Shown: in pieces, positions 43,805-52,853 of the stretch | How the letters are laid out: each line of letters opens with the position of its first letter | Position numbering within the stretch: the first letter of the stretch is position 1 | Assembly: GCF_006539165.1 (NCBI RefSeq) | Contig: NZ_BJMM01000010.1 | Span: 62,001-126,000 of the forward strand | Origin: Streptomyces cacaoi | Lineage (GTDB): Bacteria > Actinomycetota > Actinomycetes > Streptomycetales > Streptomycetaceae | DNA: 64,000 bases | Direction: 5' to 3' | The notes under the pieces: generated by a model | Database searches by the model: none | Seen by the model: the letters and a program-made list of their open reading frames with translations, nothing else | What the model was told of the DNA's origin: nothing | Made by a program: the position numbers and the translations under genes

Positions 43805-46582
43805 ATGCCGACCCCCGAGGAGCCCCCAGCGACAGGCAGCTACCCCGCCCACTGGGAAGCGGACGTCGTCCTGCGGGACGGCGGGACCGCGCGGATCCGG
43901 CCGATCACGCCCGACGACGCGGGTCGCCTCGTCAGCTTCTACGAACAGGTCTCCGACGAGTCCAAGTACTACCGCTTCTTCGCACCGTACCCCCGGCTGT
44001 CCGACCGCGACGTGCGCCGCTTCACACACCACGACTACGTGGACCGCGTCGGCCTCGCCGCGACGATCGGCGACGAGTTCATCGCGACGGTGCGCTACGA
44101 CCGGGTCGACGCGCACGGGCGCCCCGCCGCCGAGCCGGCCGACGAGGCCGAGGTCGCCTTCCTCGTCCGCGACGACCAGCAGGGGCGCGGCGTCGCCTCC
44201 GCGCTGCTGGAGCACATCGGCGCCGTCGCCCGGGAGCGCGGCATCCGCAGGTTCGCCGCCGAAGTGCTGCCCGCCAACAGCAAGATGATCAAGGTGTTCA
44301 CGGACGCGGGCTACGCCCAGCAGCGCAGCTTCGAGGACGGCTCGGTCCATCTGACGCTCGACCTGGAGCCCACCGAGCGCTCCCTGGCCGTGCTGCGCGC
44401 CCGCGAACAGCGCGCCGAGGCCCGCTCCGTCGCCCGGCTCCTCGCCCCCGGCTGCGTCGCCGTCGTCGGGGCGAGCCGCACCCCCGGCGGGCCCGGCCGG
44501 GCCGTGCTGGAATCGCTGCGCACCGGCGGCTTCACCGGCGCGGTGTACGGCGTGAACCGGGCGCTGCCGCAGGGCCGCACCGATCTGGCCGGTGTGCCCG
44601 CCTACCGCTCGGTGGGGGAGATCCCCGAACAGGTGGACCTCGCCGTCATCGCGGTGCCCGCCGCCCAGGCCGGCCCGGTGGTCACCGACTGCGGCGAGGC
44701 CGGAGTGCGCGGCGTCGTCGTCTTCTCGAACGGCTTCGGCCGGGCCGAGCAGCGGGAACTGGTGCGCCTCGCCCGCTCCTACGGCATGCGGCTGGTCGGG
44801 CCCGACGCGCTCGGCCTGATCAACACCGGCCGGGACGTCCGGCTCAACGCCACCCCGTCCCTGCGGATGCCCGCCCGGGGCCGTACCGGGGTCTTCACCC
44901 AGTCCGGGGCCATCGGCATCGCCCTGCTCGACGGGCTCGACCGGCGCGGCATCGGCCCCTCCTCGTTCGTCTCCGCCGGGAACCGCGCCGACGTCTCCGG
45001 CAACGATCTGCTCCAGCACTGGGACGAGGACCCGGAGACCGACGTCGTCCTGATGTACCTGGAGTCCATCGGCAACCCGCGCAAGTTCACCCGGCTCGCC
45101 CGGCGCACCGCGGCACGCAAGCCGGTCGTCGTCGTCAAGGGCGCGCGGCAGCGCGGCAGCGCGCCCCCGACCGGGCACGCGGCGCCCGCCTCGCGCACCC
45201 CGGACGCCACCGTCTCCGCGCTGCTGCGGCAGGCCGGGGTGCTCATGGTCGACAGCTTCACCGAGCTCCTCGACACCGGGTTCCTGCTCGCCGGCCAGCC
45301 GGTGCCCGCCGGACCGCGCGTCGCCGTCGTCGGCAACACCGAGGCGCTCGGGCTGCTCACCTACGACGCCTGCCTCACCGACGGGCTGCGCCCGCACCCG
45401 GTCGTCGCCCTGCCCGCCTCCGCCGCGCCCGACGACCTCCGCGCCGCGGTGCGGACCGCGCTCGACGACCCGGACACCGACGCGGTCCTGGTCACCCTGA
45501 TCCCATGGGTGCCGGAGGCGGTCCCCGAGGCGCTGCCCGAGGCGCTGTCCGGGCCCGGCACCCCGCCCGGCCCCGGCGGTGCGCACGGCGGCCGCACCGA
45601 GGCGCTCGCCGTGGCCCTCCAGGACGCCGCGCGGGACGGGGCCGAGGCCGGCAAGCCCGTCGCCGTCGTCCATCTCGCGCTGGAGGGGCTGGAGGAGGCG
45701 CTCGCCACCCGGGGTCTGCCCTCTTATCCGGCGCCCGAACGTGCCTCGCGCGCCCTGGCGGAGGCCGTGCGCTACTCCCGCTGGCGCGCCCGGGCCGCGG
45801 CGCCCGGCAAGGTGCCCGACCACCTCACGGACGAGGCGGACACGGCCCGCGCCGCCGGACTCCTCGCCGGCGCCGTGCCCGTGACGCCCGGCCGCAGCCG
45901 CGGGCTCGACGCCGAGGAGACCGCCCAACTGCTCGGCTGCTACGGCATCCACGTCCAGCCGGCCCTGCCGGCGCCCGACGCCGACGCCGCCGCCCGCGCC
46001 GCCCGCACCCTCGGCTACCCGGTCGCCCTGAAGACCTCAGCCCCGCATCTGCGTCACCGCGCCGACCTCGGCGGGGTCCGCCTGGACATCGCCGGCGAGG
46101 CGGGGCTGCGCCGGGCGTTCGGCGAGCTGACCGACGCGCTCGGCGCCCCCCAGGAGCTGCGTCCCGTCGTGCAGTCCATGGCCCCGCGCGGCGTCGGCAC
46201 CGTCATCCGCGGCACCCTCGACCCGGCCATCGGCGCCGTGCTCTCCTTCGGGCTGGCCGGCACCCCCTCCGAGCTGCTCGGCGACACCGCGCACCGGCTC
46301 GTCCCGGTCACCGACACCGAGGCCGCCGAGCTGGTGCGCTCCATCCGCTCGGCCCCGCTGCTGTTCGGCTGGCGCGGCGCCGAACCCTCGGACACCGCGG
46401 CGCTGGAGGACGTGCTGCTGCGGGTCTCGCTGCTGCTCGACAGCCATCCGGAGATCGTCGCCGTCGAACTGGACCCGGTGGTCGTCGCCCCGCGCGGGGC
46501 GACGGTGCTGGGCGCGTCGGTGCGCGTGGCGGAGCCGGAACGCCTCCCCGACCCGGGCGCCCGCCGGCTGCCCGCGTACTGA
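43805..46582 (+). CDS. GNAT acetyltransferase fused to NDP-forming acyl-CoA synthetase-like domain (Pat-type)
   Basis: Encodes 925 residues. The N-terminal GNAT domain (about 20-190) includes DDQQGRGVASALLEH, the acetyl-CoA loop. The rest resembles NDP-forming acyl-CoA synthetases: CoA-binding Rossmann part (VAVVGASRTPGGPG), succinyl-CoA-synthetase-like part (VFTQSGAIGIALLD, SAGNRADVSGNDLL) and ATP-grasp part (PVALKTSAPHLRHR). This domain order matches Streptomyces lysine acetyltransferases that silence acyl-CoA synthetases. The synthetase half is usually regulatory. A TACGCT hexamer ends 6 nt before ATG 43805, hinting at a leaderless transcript. Confidence 0.9.
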   Translation: MPTPEEPPATGSYPAHWEADVVLRDGGTARIRPITPDDAGRLVSFYEQVSDESKYYRFFAPYPRLSDRDVRRFTHHDYVDRVGLAATIGDEFIATVRYDRVDAHGRPAAEPADEAEVAFLVRDDQQGRGVASALLEHIGAVARERGIRRFAAEVLPANSKMIKVFTDAGYAQQRSFEDGSVHLTLDLEPTERSLAVLRAREQRAEARSVARLLAPGCVAVVGASRTPGGPGRAVLESLRTGGFTGAVYGVNRALPQGRTDLAGVPAYRSVGEIPEQVDLAVIAVPAAQAGPVVTDCGEAGVRGVVVFSNGFGRAEQRELVRLARSYGMRLVGPDALGLINTGRDVRLNATPSLRMPARGRTGVFTQSGAIGIALLDGLDRRGIGPSSFVSAGNRADVSGNDLLQHWDEDPETDVVLMYLESIGNPRKFTRLARRTAARKPVVVVKGARQRGSAPPTGHAAPASRTPDATVSALLRQAGVLMVDSFTELLDTGFLLAGQPVPAGPRVAVVGNTEALGLLTYDACLTDGLRPHPVVALPASAAPDDLRAAVRTALDDPDTDAVLVTLIPWVPEAVPEALPEALSGPGTPPGPGGAHGGRTEALAVALQDAARDGAEAGKPVAVVHLALEGLEEALATRGLPSYPAPERASRALAEAVRYSRWRARAAAPGKVPDHLTDEADTARAAGLLAGAVPVTPGRSRGLDAEETAQLLGCYGIHVQPALPAPDADAAARAARTLGYPVALKTSAPHLRHRADLGGVRLDIAGEAGLRRAFGELTDALGAPQELRPVVQSMAPRGVGTVIRGTLDPAIGAVLSFGLAGTPSELLGDTAHRLVPVTDTEAAELVRSIRSAPLLFGWRGAEPSDTAALEDVLLRVSLLLDSHPEIVAVELDPVVVAPRGATVLGASVRVAEPERLPDPGARRLPAY

Positions 46583-46616
46583 ACCCCGGCCGGGCCGGAG
46601 GCCCCCTCGGGGCCCG

Positions 46617-46622
46617 TAGGAT
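46617..46622 (+). promoter_or_regulatory. -10 hexamer giving a leaderless DUF5998 transcript
   Basis: TAGGAT followed by exactly 7 nt and the ATG at 46630 places the expected transcription start on the first base of the start codon. It decides in favour of 46630 over the upstream ATG 46621, which lies inside the hexamer. Confidence 0.65.
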
Positions 46623-46629
46623 GGCTGTC

Positions 46630-47235
46630 ATGGCGAAGACCGGTACGACGACGCAGGGGCTGCGCGAGGCGATCGAGCGCAGTGGCTACTACCCGGCACT
46701 CGTAGCCGAGGCGGTCGAGGCCGCCGTCGGCGGGGAGCCGGTGGCCTCGTATCTCGTGCACCAGGAGACGACGTTCGACTCCAACGAGGTCCGCCGCCAC
46801 GTCACGGTGCTCGTCCTGACCGGCACCCGCTTCCTCGTCAGCCACACCGACGAGCAGCCCGCCGACGGCACGTCCCCCTCGCCCTACGCCACCACGTCCA
46901 CCGAGTCCGTGAAGCTGGAGCGCATCTCCTCCGTGGTCCTCTCCCGGGTGGTCGCCAACCCGGAGTCCTACACCCCGGGCACCCTGCCCCGGGAGGTCGT
47001 CCTCACCATCGGCTGGGGCGCCGTCTCGCGGATCGACATGGAGCCCGCCACCTGCGGCGACCCCAACTGCGAGGCGGACCACGGGTACACCGGCTCCACC
47101 ACGGCCGACGACCTCTCGCTGCGGGTGAGCGAGGCGGGCGACGGCCCCGACACCGTCCGCCAGACCCTCGCGTTCGCCCAGGCGCTGTCCGAGGCGACCG
47201 CCGGCACCTCCTCCCGCGTCGGGCCGGGCCGGTGA
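46630..47235 (+). CDS. DUF5998 family protein
   Basis: Encodes 201 residues. The N-terminal GLREAIERSGYYPALVAEAV and the body SYLVHQETTFDSNEVRRHVTVLVLTGTRFLV are characteristic of DUF5998, cut here into LVHQETTFDSNEVRRHVTV. A cysteine pair in TCGDPNCEADHGYTGS (about 141-156) may bind a metal. Function is unknown. ATG 46630 fits the leaderless -10. The stop overlaps the next gene's GTG (GTGA), so it likely forms an operon with the phosphodiesterase-like gene. Confidence 0.88.
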   Translation: MAKTGTTTQGLREAIERSGYYPALVAEAVEAAVGGEPVASYLVHQETTFDSNEVRRHVTVLVLTGTRFLVSHTDEQPADGTSPSPYATTSTESVKLERISSVVLSRVVANPESYTPGTLPREVVLTIGWGAVSRIDMEPATCGDPNCEADHGYTGSTTADDLSLRVSEAGDGPDTVRQTLAFAQALSEATAGTSSRVGPGR

Positions 47236-48455
47236 GCGGCGCGGGCCGCACCCCCGGCAGGCCCCCGCAGGACACCCCGGCCCTCCCGGAGGAGGCCGCT
47301 CCGCTCGACCCCGCGACGGCGCCCGTGCCCCGCTACGGCACCGGCTCGCTCGCCGATCTGCTGCCCACGCTCGCCGCCGGCCTCGGCGTGCCCGGGATGA
47401 CGGCCGCGCTGCCGCTGGAGCCCGCCGACCGCGTGTGCGTCTTCCTCGTCGACGGCATGGGCTGGGAGGCGCTCCGGGCCCACCCCGGCGAGGCCCCGTT
47501 CCTCACCTCCCTGCTGGCCACCTCGGCCGGCGGCGCGGGCGCGCCCATCACCTCGGGCTTCCCGTCCACCACGGCGACGTCCCTGGCCTCCGTCGGCACC
47601 GGCCGGGTGCCCGGCGAGCACGGCCTGCCCGGCTACACGGCGCTGGACCCGGCCACCGGCAAGCTGATGAACCAGCTGCGCTGGCACCCGTGGACGGACC
47701 CGCACGTGTGGCAGCCGTACCCGACGGTCTTCCAGAGCGCCGACGCCGCGGGCATCGCCACCTGCCAGGTGACGGCCCCGCACTTCGAGCACACACCGCT
47801 GACGAAGATCGCGCTGTCCGGCGGCACCTTCCTCGGCAGGCTCGCCGCCGAGGACCGGATGGACCTGGCCGCCGAGCGGCTCGCGGCCGGTGACCGCTCG
47901 CTCGTCTACACCTACTACGCCGAACTCGACGGCAACGGCCACCGCTACGGCATGGACTCCGACGCCTGGCGCGGCCAGCTGCGCCACGTCGACGGCCTCG
48001 CCCGGCGGCTCGCCGAACAGCTGCCGCCCCGCTCGGCCCTCTACATCACGGCCGACCACGGCATGGTCGACATCCCCGGACACCCCGGCGCCCGGATCGA
48101 CTTCGACGAGGACTGGGAGCTGAGCGCCGGCGTCGCCGAGCTGGGTGGCGAGGGCCGGATGCGCCATGTGTACGCGGTGCCCGGCGCCGCCGGCGATGTG
48201 CACGCCGTGTGGCGGCAGGTGCTGGCGGACCAGGCGTGGGTGGCCACCCGCGAAGAAGCCGTCGCGCTGGGCTGGTTCGGCCCCGGGGTGGAGCCGCGGG
48301 TGCGCGGCCGGATCGGGGACGTCGTCGCCGCCATGCGGGACGATGTGGCCATCGTCGCCACCCGGCGGGAGCCGAACGAGTCGGCCCTGATCGGCATGCA
48401 CGGCTCGGCCACGCCCGCGGAACAGCTCGTTCCGCTGCTGGAGGTCCGCACCTGA
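47232..48455 (+). CDS. Alkaline-phosphatase-superfamily nucleotide pyrophosphatase/phosphodiesterase
   Basis: Encodes 407 residues. CVFLVDGMGWEAL (metal-binding Asp, about 73), GFPSTTATSLASVGTG (Thr nucleophile, about 112) and YITADHGMVDIPGHPG (Asp/His metal ligands, about 274) form the two-zinc active site of NPP-type phosphodiesterases. There is no signal peptide, so it is probably cytoplasmic. Substrate unknown; family members cleave nucleotide or phospholipid phosphodiesters. The GTG start overlaps the DUF5998 stop by 4 nt. Confidence 0.9.
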   Translation: MSGAGRTPGRPPQDTPALPEEAAPLDPATAPVPRYGTGSLADLLPTLAAGLGVPGMTAALPLEPADRVCVFLVDGMGWEALRAHPGEAPFLTSLLATSAGGAGAPITSGFPSTTATSLASVGTGRVPGEHGLPGYTALDPATGKLMNQLRWHPWTDPHVWQPYPTVFQSADAAGIATCQVTAPHFEHTPLTKIALSGGTFLGRLAAEDRMDLAAERLAAGDRSLVYTYYAELDGNGHRYGMDSDAWRGQLRHVDGLARRLAEQLPPRSALYITADHGMVDIPGHPGARIDFDEDWELSAGVAELGGEGRMRHVYAVPGAAGDVHAVWRQVLADQAWVATREEAVALGWFGPGVEPRVRGRIGDVVAAMRDDVAIVATRREPNESALIGMHGSATPAEQLVPLLEVRT

Positions 48456-48618
48456 CGCCCGACGACCCCCGGGCGCCCCGCACCGCCGCCCCAGGAGCCG
48501 CACACCGCCACCGGCCGCGCCCGCGCCCCTGCCCGTCCGAGAGCCGACCTGCGTCCCACAGCTGACCGCGTCCCACGGCCGACCCGCGTCACAGAGGTGA
48601 GAAAGGGCTGAACGCACC

Positions 48619-49359
48619 ATGCCAGAGCTGGTGTTCTTCTCCGGAACGATGGACTGCGGAAAGAGCACGCTCGCGCTCCAGATCGAGCACAACCGTTCGG
48701 CGCGCGGGCTGAACGGCATGATCTTCACGCGGAACGACCGTGCGGGGCAGGGCCGGCTCTCCTCGCGGCTCGGCCTCGTCGCCGACGCCGTCGAGGTGGC
48801 CGAGGACCTCAACTTCCAGGCCCATCTGGTCCGTCACCTCACCGCCGGCGGACGCACCGACTACGTCATCGTCGACGAGGCGCAGTTCCTCTCCGCCGAC
48901 CAGGTCGAGCAGCTCGCCCGGATCGTGGACGAACTCGGCATCGACGTCTACGCGTTCGGGATCGCCACCGACTTCCGCACCCGCCTCTTCCCCGGCTCGC
49001 AGCGGCTGATGGAGCTGGCCGACCGGCTGGAGACGCTCCAGGTCGAGGCGTTGTGCTGGTGCGGCGCCCGCGCCACCCACAACGCGCGTACCGTCGGCGG
49101 GCGGATGGTCGTCGAGGGCGCACAGGTCGTCGTCGGCGACGTGGGGGAGCAGCACCCGGCCGACGGTGCGGAGGTCGGCTACGAGGTGCTGTGCCGGCGC
49201 CACCACCGCCGCAGGCTCACCGCGGCGGCCGCCGGCGCGGGCCCGCTGTCACCCGAGGTGCTTCCGGTCGACGGCCCGGTGCCGTCGTCCCGGCAGGCGA
49301 GCGGGGCCACGCCGGCGGCCGGACTCAGTGACCCACGTCAACGGGCCGGATCACGCTGA
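48619..49359 (+). CDS. tdk: Thymidine kinase, type II
   Basis: Encodes 246 residues. GTMDCGKSTLAL (P-loop, about 9-20), VIVDEAQFLSADQV (about 91-104, catalytic Glu and Mg ligand) and GIATDFRTRLFPGS are those of type II thymidine kinases. Zinc-binding lasso cysteines are in CWCGARATHN (about 144-153) and CRRHH (about 194). The last ~45 residues are a Pro/Ser/Ala-rich extension. It salvages thymidine. The 3' end overlaps the convergent VOC gene by 35 bp. The ATG follows GAGAAAGGG. Confidence 0.95.
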   Translation: MPELVFFSGTMDCGKSTLALQIEHNRSARGLNGMIFTRNDRAGQGRLSSRLGLVADAVEVAEDLNFQAHLVRHLTAGGRTDYVIVDEAQFLSADQVEQLARIVDELGIDVYAFGIATDFRTRLFPGSQRLMELADRLETLQVEALCWCGARATHNARTVGGRMVVEGAQVVVGDVGEQHPADGAEVGYEVLCRRHHRRRLTAAAAGAGPLSPEVLPVDGPVPSSRQASGATPAAGLSDPRQRAGSR

Positions 49360-50119
49360 TCCGTGCCCCCTCGGGGTCCGCGATCGCGGCCACCCTGCCG
49401 TACGGCGAATCCTGCGCGGGGCGCGCCACCACGCCGCCCAGCTTCGCCGCGCGCGCGGCCACGGCGTCCGGGTCCTCCACGGCGAAGTACGTGCGCCAGT
49501 GCGGCCCGCGGCCGGCGGGGAAGGCGTCGCCCAGCCCGTGCATACCGGCCACCGGGACGCCGCCCTTGCACAGCGTGCGGTGGTCGAAGTCCGGCGTACC
49601 GGAGTTCTTCGACTCGTAGCCGAACACCGCGCAGTAGAACGCCTCGACGGCGGCGGTCTCCCGTGTGATCAACTCGAACCAGACGGGGGCCCCGTGGGTG
49701 CCCAGCGGCGCCGTGCCCAGGGGCGGCTCCTGCACGTCCTGCCACACCCCGAACACCGCGCCCTGCGGATCCGCGGCGACGGCCACCCGCCCCGCCTGCT
49801 CCGCGTCCATCGGTCCCACGGCGACCGTGCCGCCGCTCTCCCGGATCCAGGCGGCGGTGTCGTCCGCGTCGTCGGAGGCCATGTACGGCAGCCAGGCGAT
49901 GGGCAGTTGTCTGCCGCTCGCCCTCCGCCCCAGGCCCGCCACCTCGTGTCCGCTGACCACGGCCCGCACATAGGGCCCCAGTTGCTGTGGGCCGGCGCGG
50001 TACTCCCAGCCGAACAGCTCCCGGTAGAACTCCTTGCTGGCGTCCAGGTCCTGAGCCATCAGGCTCGCCCAGGCCGGTGCACCAGTCGTCCGGCGTTGCC
50101 GAGTGGCTGCCTCGGTCAT
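49325..50119 (-). CDS. VOC (glyoxalase-fold) superfamily protein, two tandem domains
   Basis: Encodes 264 residues with two VOC modules (about 14-125 and 132-260). Each starts with a WxxLMAQDLDASKEFYRELFGW-type strand (here ASLMAQDLDASKEFYRELFG and PVWFELITRETAAVEAFY). VOC proteins include antibiotic-resistance binders and metal-dependent dioxygenases or isomerases; no specific substrate can be assigned. ATG 50119 follows GGGAGAG. Its 3' end runs 35 bp into the convergent thymidine kinase gene. Confidence 0.88.
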   Translation of the reverse strand: MTEAATRQRRTTGAPAWASLMAQDLDASKEFYRELFGWEYRAGPQQLGPYVRAVVSGHEVAGLGRRASGRQLPIAWLPYMASDDADDTAAWIRESGGTVAVGPMDAEQAGRVAVAADPQGAVFGVWQDVQEPPLGTAPLGTHGAPVWFELITRETAAVEAFYCAVFGYESKNSGTPDFDHRTLCKGGVPVAGMHGLGDAFPAGRGPHWRTYFAVEDPDAVAARAAKLGGVVARPAQDSPYGRVAAIADPEGARISVIRPVDVGH

Positions 50120-50346
50120 CTGCTTCTCTCCCTCGAAGACCATCATCGATGCGGTCGTGCGGTGGAAGTCCCCGGCGTCCTCGGCGGGGCCCGTGACGCG
50201 TTGCCAGTGCAGATGCTCGCACCACCTCTCACGCCTCGCTCCCCGGCCGCGCCGCCGGAGTCCGGTTCCGCCGGGGAATCCCGGTGTACCACCACGGGCG
50301 GGCCGTCGGGGCCCGTGCGGCGGTGGCACTGCGCGAAGATGGCGCC

Positions 50347-51216
50347 ATGACTGCCATCATCTCCGTACCCGAACTCGCGAGCGATCTCGCCTCCGGAACA
50401 CCGCCCGTCCTGCTCGATGTGCGCTACCGGCCCGGCGAACAGCTCGGGTTCCCGGCATACCGCAAGGGGCACATCCCGGGCGCCGTCTACATCGATCTGG
50501 AGACCGAACTCGCCGGCCCGGCCGGGCCCGGCACCGGCCGTCATCCCCTGCCGCCGGTGGAGGTCTTCGGCGCCGCCATGCGCCGGGCCGGCGTCCGGCA
50601 GGACGGCCCGGTGGTCGTCCTCGACCAGGGCGGGGTCACCGGCGGCTGGGCGGCGGCGCGTTGCTGGTGGATGCTCCGCTGGGCGGGCCACCCCGATGTG
50701 CGGGTGCTGGACGGGGGCCTCGCGGCCTGGATCGCCTACCGCGAGCCGGAGGCCGGCGGCGCGCTCCCGCTCGCCACCGAGGTGCCCGAGCCGGTGGAGG
50801 GCGACTTCGTCCCGCGCCCCGGCGGGCTGCGCACCCTCGACGCCGACGGCGCCGCCGTGCTGGCCCGGCGCGGTCTGCTGCTCGACGCCCGGGCGGCGGA
50901 GCGGTACCGGGGCGAGGTGGAGCCGCTCGACCCGGTCGCCGGGCACATCCCCGGCGCCGTCTCCGCCCCGACGACGGACAACCTCACCGACGCCGGAACC
51001 TTCCGCTCCGGGCAGGCGCTGGCCGAGCGGTTCGAGGCGCTGGGTGCCGGACCCGAGACGGAGGTCGGCGTCTACTGCGGCTCCGGGGTCTCGGCCGCCC
51101 AGGAGATCCTCGCCCTCGAACTGGCCGGTATCGACGCCGCGCTCTATGTCGGCTCCTGGAGCGAGTGGACCGCGGAGGGTTCCCGCCCGGTCGCGACGGG
51201 CCCCGAACCTGGGTGA
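50347..51216 (+). CDS. Two-domain rhodanese (sulfurtransferase)
   Basis: Encodes 289 residues. The N-terminal rhodanese domain (about 1-135) carries HIPGAVYIDLETEL but no active Cys; the C-terminal domain (about 150-285) has VGVYCGSGVSAAQ with Cys244 as the persulfide-forming residue, followed by CGSGVS as the active loop. This is the layout of thiosulfate or 3-mercaptopyruvate sulfurtransferases. ATG 50347 gives a standard length. It converges on sepH with a short hairpin between. Confidence 0.93.
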   Translation: MTAIISVPELASDLASGTPPVLLDVRYRPGEQLGFPAYRKGHIPGAVYIDLETELAGPAGPGTGRHPLPPVEVFGAAMRRAGVRQDGPVVVLDQGGVTGGWAAARCWWMLRWAGHPDVRVLDGGLAAWIAYREPEAGGALPLATEVPEPVEGDFVPRPGGLRTLDADGAAVLARRGLLLDARAAERYRGEVEPLDPVAGHIPGAVSAPTTDNLTDAGTFRSGQALAERFEALGAGPETEVGVYCGSGVSAAQEILALELAGIDAALYVGSWSEWTAEGSRPVATGPEPG

Positions 51217-51244
51217 GCCACCGGCCGCACACACGTGCGCCGGG

Positions 51245-51265
51245 CCGTTTCCCCCGGGGGAACGG
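51245..51265. terminator. Hairpin between sulfurtransferase gene and sepH
   Basis: CCGTTTCCCCC pairs with GGGGGAACGG with one bulged T. It lies in the 76-bp gap between convergent stops. Confidence 0.45.
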
Positions 51266-51292
51266 TCCGGCGCGGCGCCCGGGTTGACGGGC

Positions 51293-52390
51293 TCACTCCT
51301 TCTTGCGACGGGTACCGAAGACGATCTCGTCCCAGCTCGGCACCGCCGCCCGGCGGCCCGGGCGCACACCGTCGGCCTCGGCCTGCCGGTCCGTCGTGCC
51401 CTTGAGCCGGTCCCGGTGGGCGCCGACGGAGCGCGGCATCAGCACATCCGCGTACGCGGAGCCCGCGCTCGCCGCGGGAGCGGGCGGCTCGGCGGCCTCC
51501 TGCTCCTCCTCGCTCTCCACCGACTCCCGCTCGTCCTGCTCGGGAAGGCTCTCCGGCTCGTGCAGCGGCTCGGCGCCGGAGGAGGTGTCCGGCTCCGGGA
51601 CGACCAGATCGCCACGGAAGCTGGGGACCGCCTCCAGCAGGCTGGTCAGCGAGTCCGGCTCGCCCCGCTCGGAGCGCGGGGTGTCCTCCTCGTCGCCCGG
51701 TGCCGGGGAGAGGGAGGCGGGCTCCAGCTCGGCGCGGCCGGAGCGCTCGCCGCGCTCGGGCCGCTCCCGGGGCAGCCGGGCGATGCGGGGCACGAACGGG
51801 AAGCTGGGCTCCGGGGTGTCGTCCGTCTCCCCGATCAGCGCGCGGGCCTCGTCGTCCACGGCCTGGACCAGGCGGCGCGGCGGGTCGTACGTCCATGTCG
51901 CCGAGTGCGGCTGGCCGGCGACGCGGTAGGCCAGCAGCACCTCCCAGGTGCCGTCGTCCCGGCGCCAGGAGTCCCAGTGCACCGAGTCCTTGTCGGCGCC
52001 GCGCAGCAGGAGCCGCTCGCTGACGGCCTCGCCCAGCTGGGGGCCGGTGTTCTCGCCGGGGCGGCGTACCGGGGTCTTGCGGGCCCGCTCGGCCATGAAG
52101 GCGCGTTCCGCGAGGACGGGGCCCTCGAAGCGGCGCACCCTGTCGACGGGGATCCCGGCCAGCGAGGCGACCTCCTCGGCGGAGGCGCCTGCTCGTATGC
52201 GCGCCTGGATGTCCCGGGGGCGCAGGTGGCTCTCCACCTCGATCTCGATCTGGCCGAGCCGCGCGCGGTCGTTCCGGACGGCGGCGCGCAGCCGCTCATC
52301 GATCGGAAGCGTGTATTCCGTGCTGTCGGCAGCTTTGAGCACCAGTCGTGTGCCGTCGTTGCTGACGGCCACGACACGCAGTTCGGGCAT
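51293..52390 (-). CDS. sepH: Septation protein SepH
   Basis: Encodes 365 residues. The conserved N-terminal region (about 1-110, MPELRVVAVSNDGTRLVLKA cut to PELRVVAVSNDGTRL) is the DUF3071 unit with a helix-turn-helix-like segment at about 62-90 (ARIRAGASAEEVASLAGIP). A long acidic disordered middle (about 205-335) leads to a conserved C-terminal tip (PSWDEIVFGTRRKKE). SepH binds FtsZ and promotes filament assembly in sporulating hyphae. ATG 52390 follows GGGAGG. A divergent membrane-protein gene starts 463 bp away. Confidence 0.95.
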   Translation of the reverse strand: MPELRVVAVSNDGTRLVLKAADSTEYTLPIDERLRAAVRNDRARLGQIEIEVESHLRPRDIQARIRAGASAEEVASLAGIPVDRVRRFEGPVLAERAFMAERARKTPVRRPGENTGPQLGEAVSERLLLRGADKDSVHWDSWRRDDGTWEVLLAYRVAGQPHSATWTYDPPRRLVQAVDDEARALIGETDDTPEPSFPFVPRIARLPRERPERGERSGRAELEPASLSPAPGDEEDTPRSERGEPDSLTSLLEAVPSFRGDLVVPEPDTSSGAEPLHEPESLPEQDERESVESEEEQEAAEPPAPAASAGSAYADVLMPRSVGAHRDRLKGTTDRQAEADGVRPGRRAAVPSWDEIVFGTRRKKE

Positions 52391-52853
52391 GGGGACCTCC
52401 CGGGTGGTGCCTGCCGACGTCACGTGCGTCGCTGCTCCCGCTAGACGAGTGTGGCCTGCCCCGGTGCAGCCTGCCACAACCTTGCCGACTTCCTCGGGGT
52501 ACCGGGACAGTATTCCGCTCCATCGTTCCGCGTCATCCATCACTGCCCGAACCGCCGCTATGGCACGGTTACCTCCTCACAACGCACAGTGACCGGTCCG
52601 ATCACCGTGAGCAGCCTGCGCCGGGTCAGAACCGAGACCAGGGCTCGTCACACTACTCCATTAGGGCCACCCGGGTGGACCGCCGCGCCACCGAAGTTGC
52701 TCACGGGTAAGGGAGTTGACGCCCCCGGGGCCCATTCGCCCTGGCTGTGGGGGTGGTAATCCTCACAGAACCACCCGAACCGGAACCATCGCCTTCGCCA
52801 ATAAGTCCCTTAATCGTGCACAGTGGTTGGGAATGTGTGATCGAGGGCGGTAG
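52391..52853. other. Divergent intergenic region between sepH and the membrane-protein gene
   Basis: 463 bp of mixed composition with an AT-richer stretch (about 52540-52660) and no coding signal. It should hold both promoters. On the plus strand TTGACG (52714-52719) is a possible -35, but no matching -10 is found at 16-18 bp. A GGGAATGTGTGATCGAG stretch (52829-52845) precedes the downstream start; it does not match a known sigma factor closely. Confidence 0.4.
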
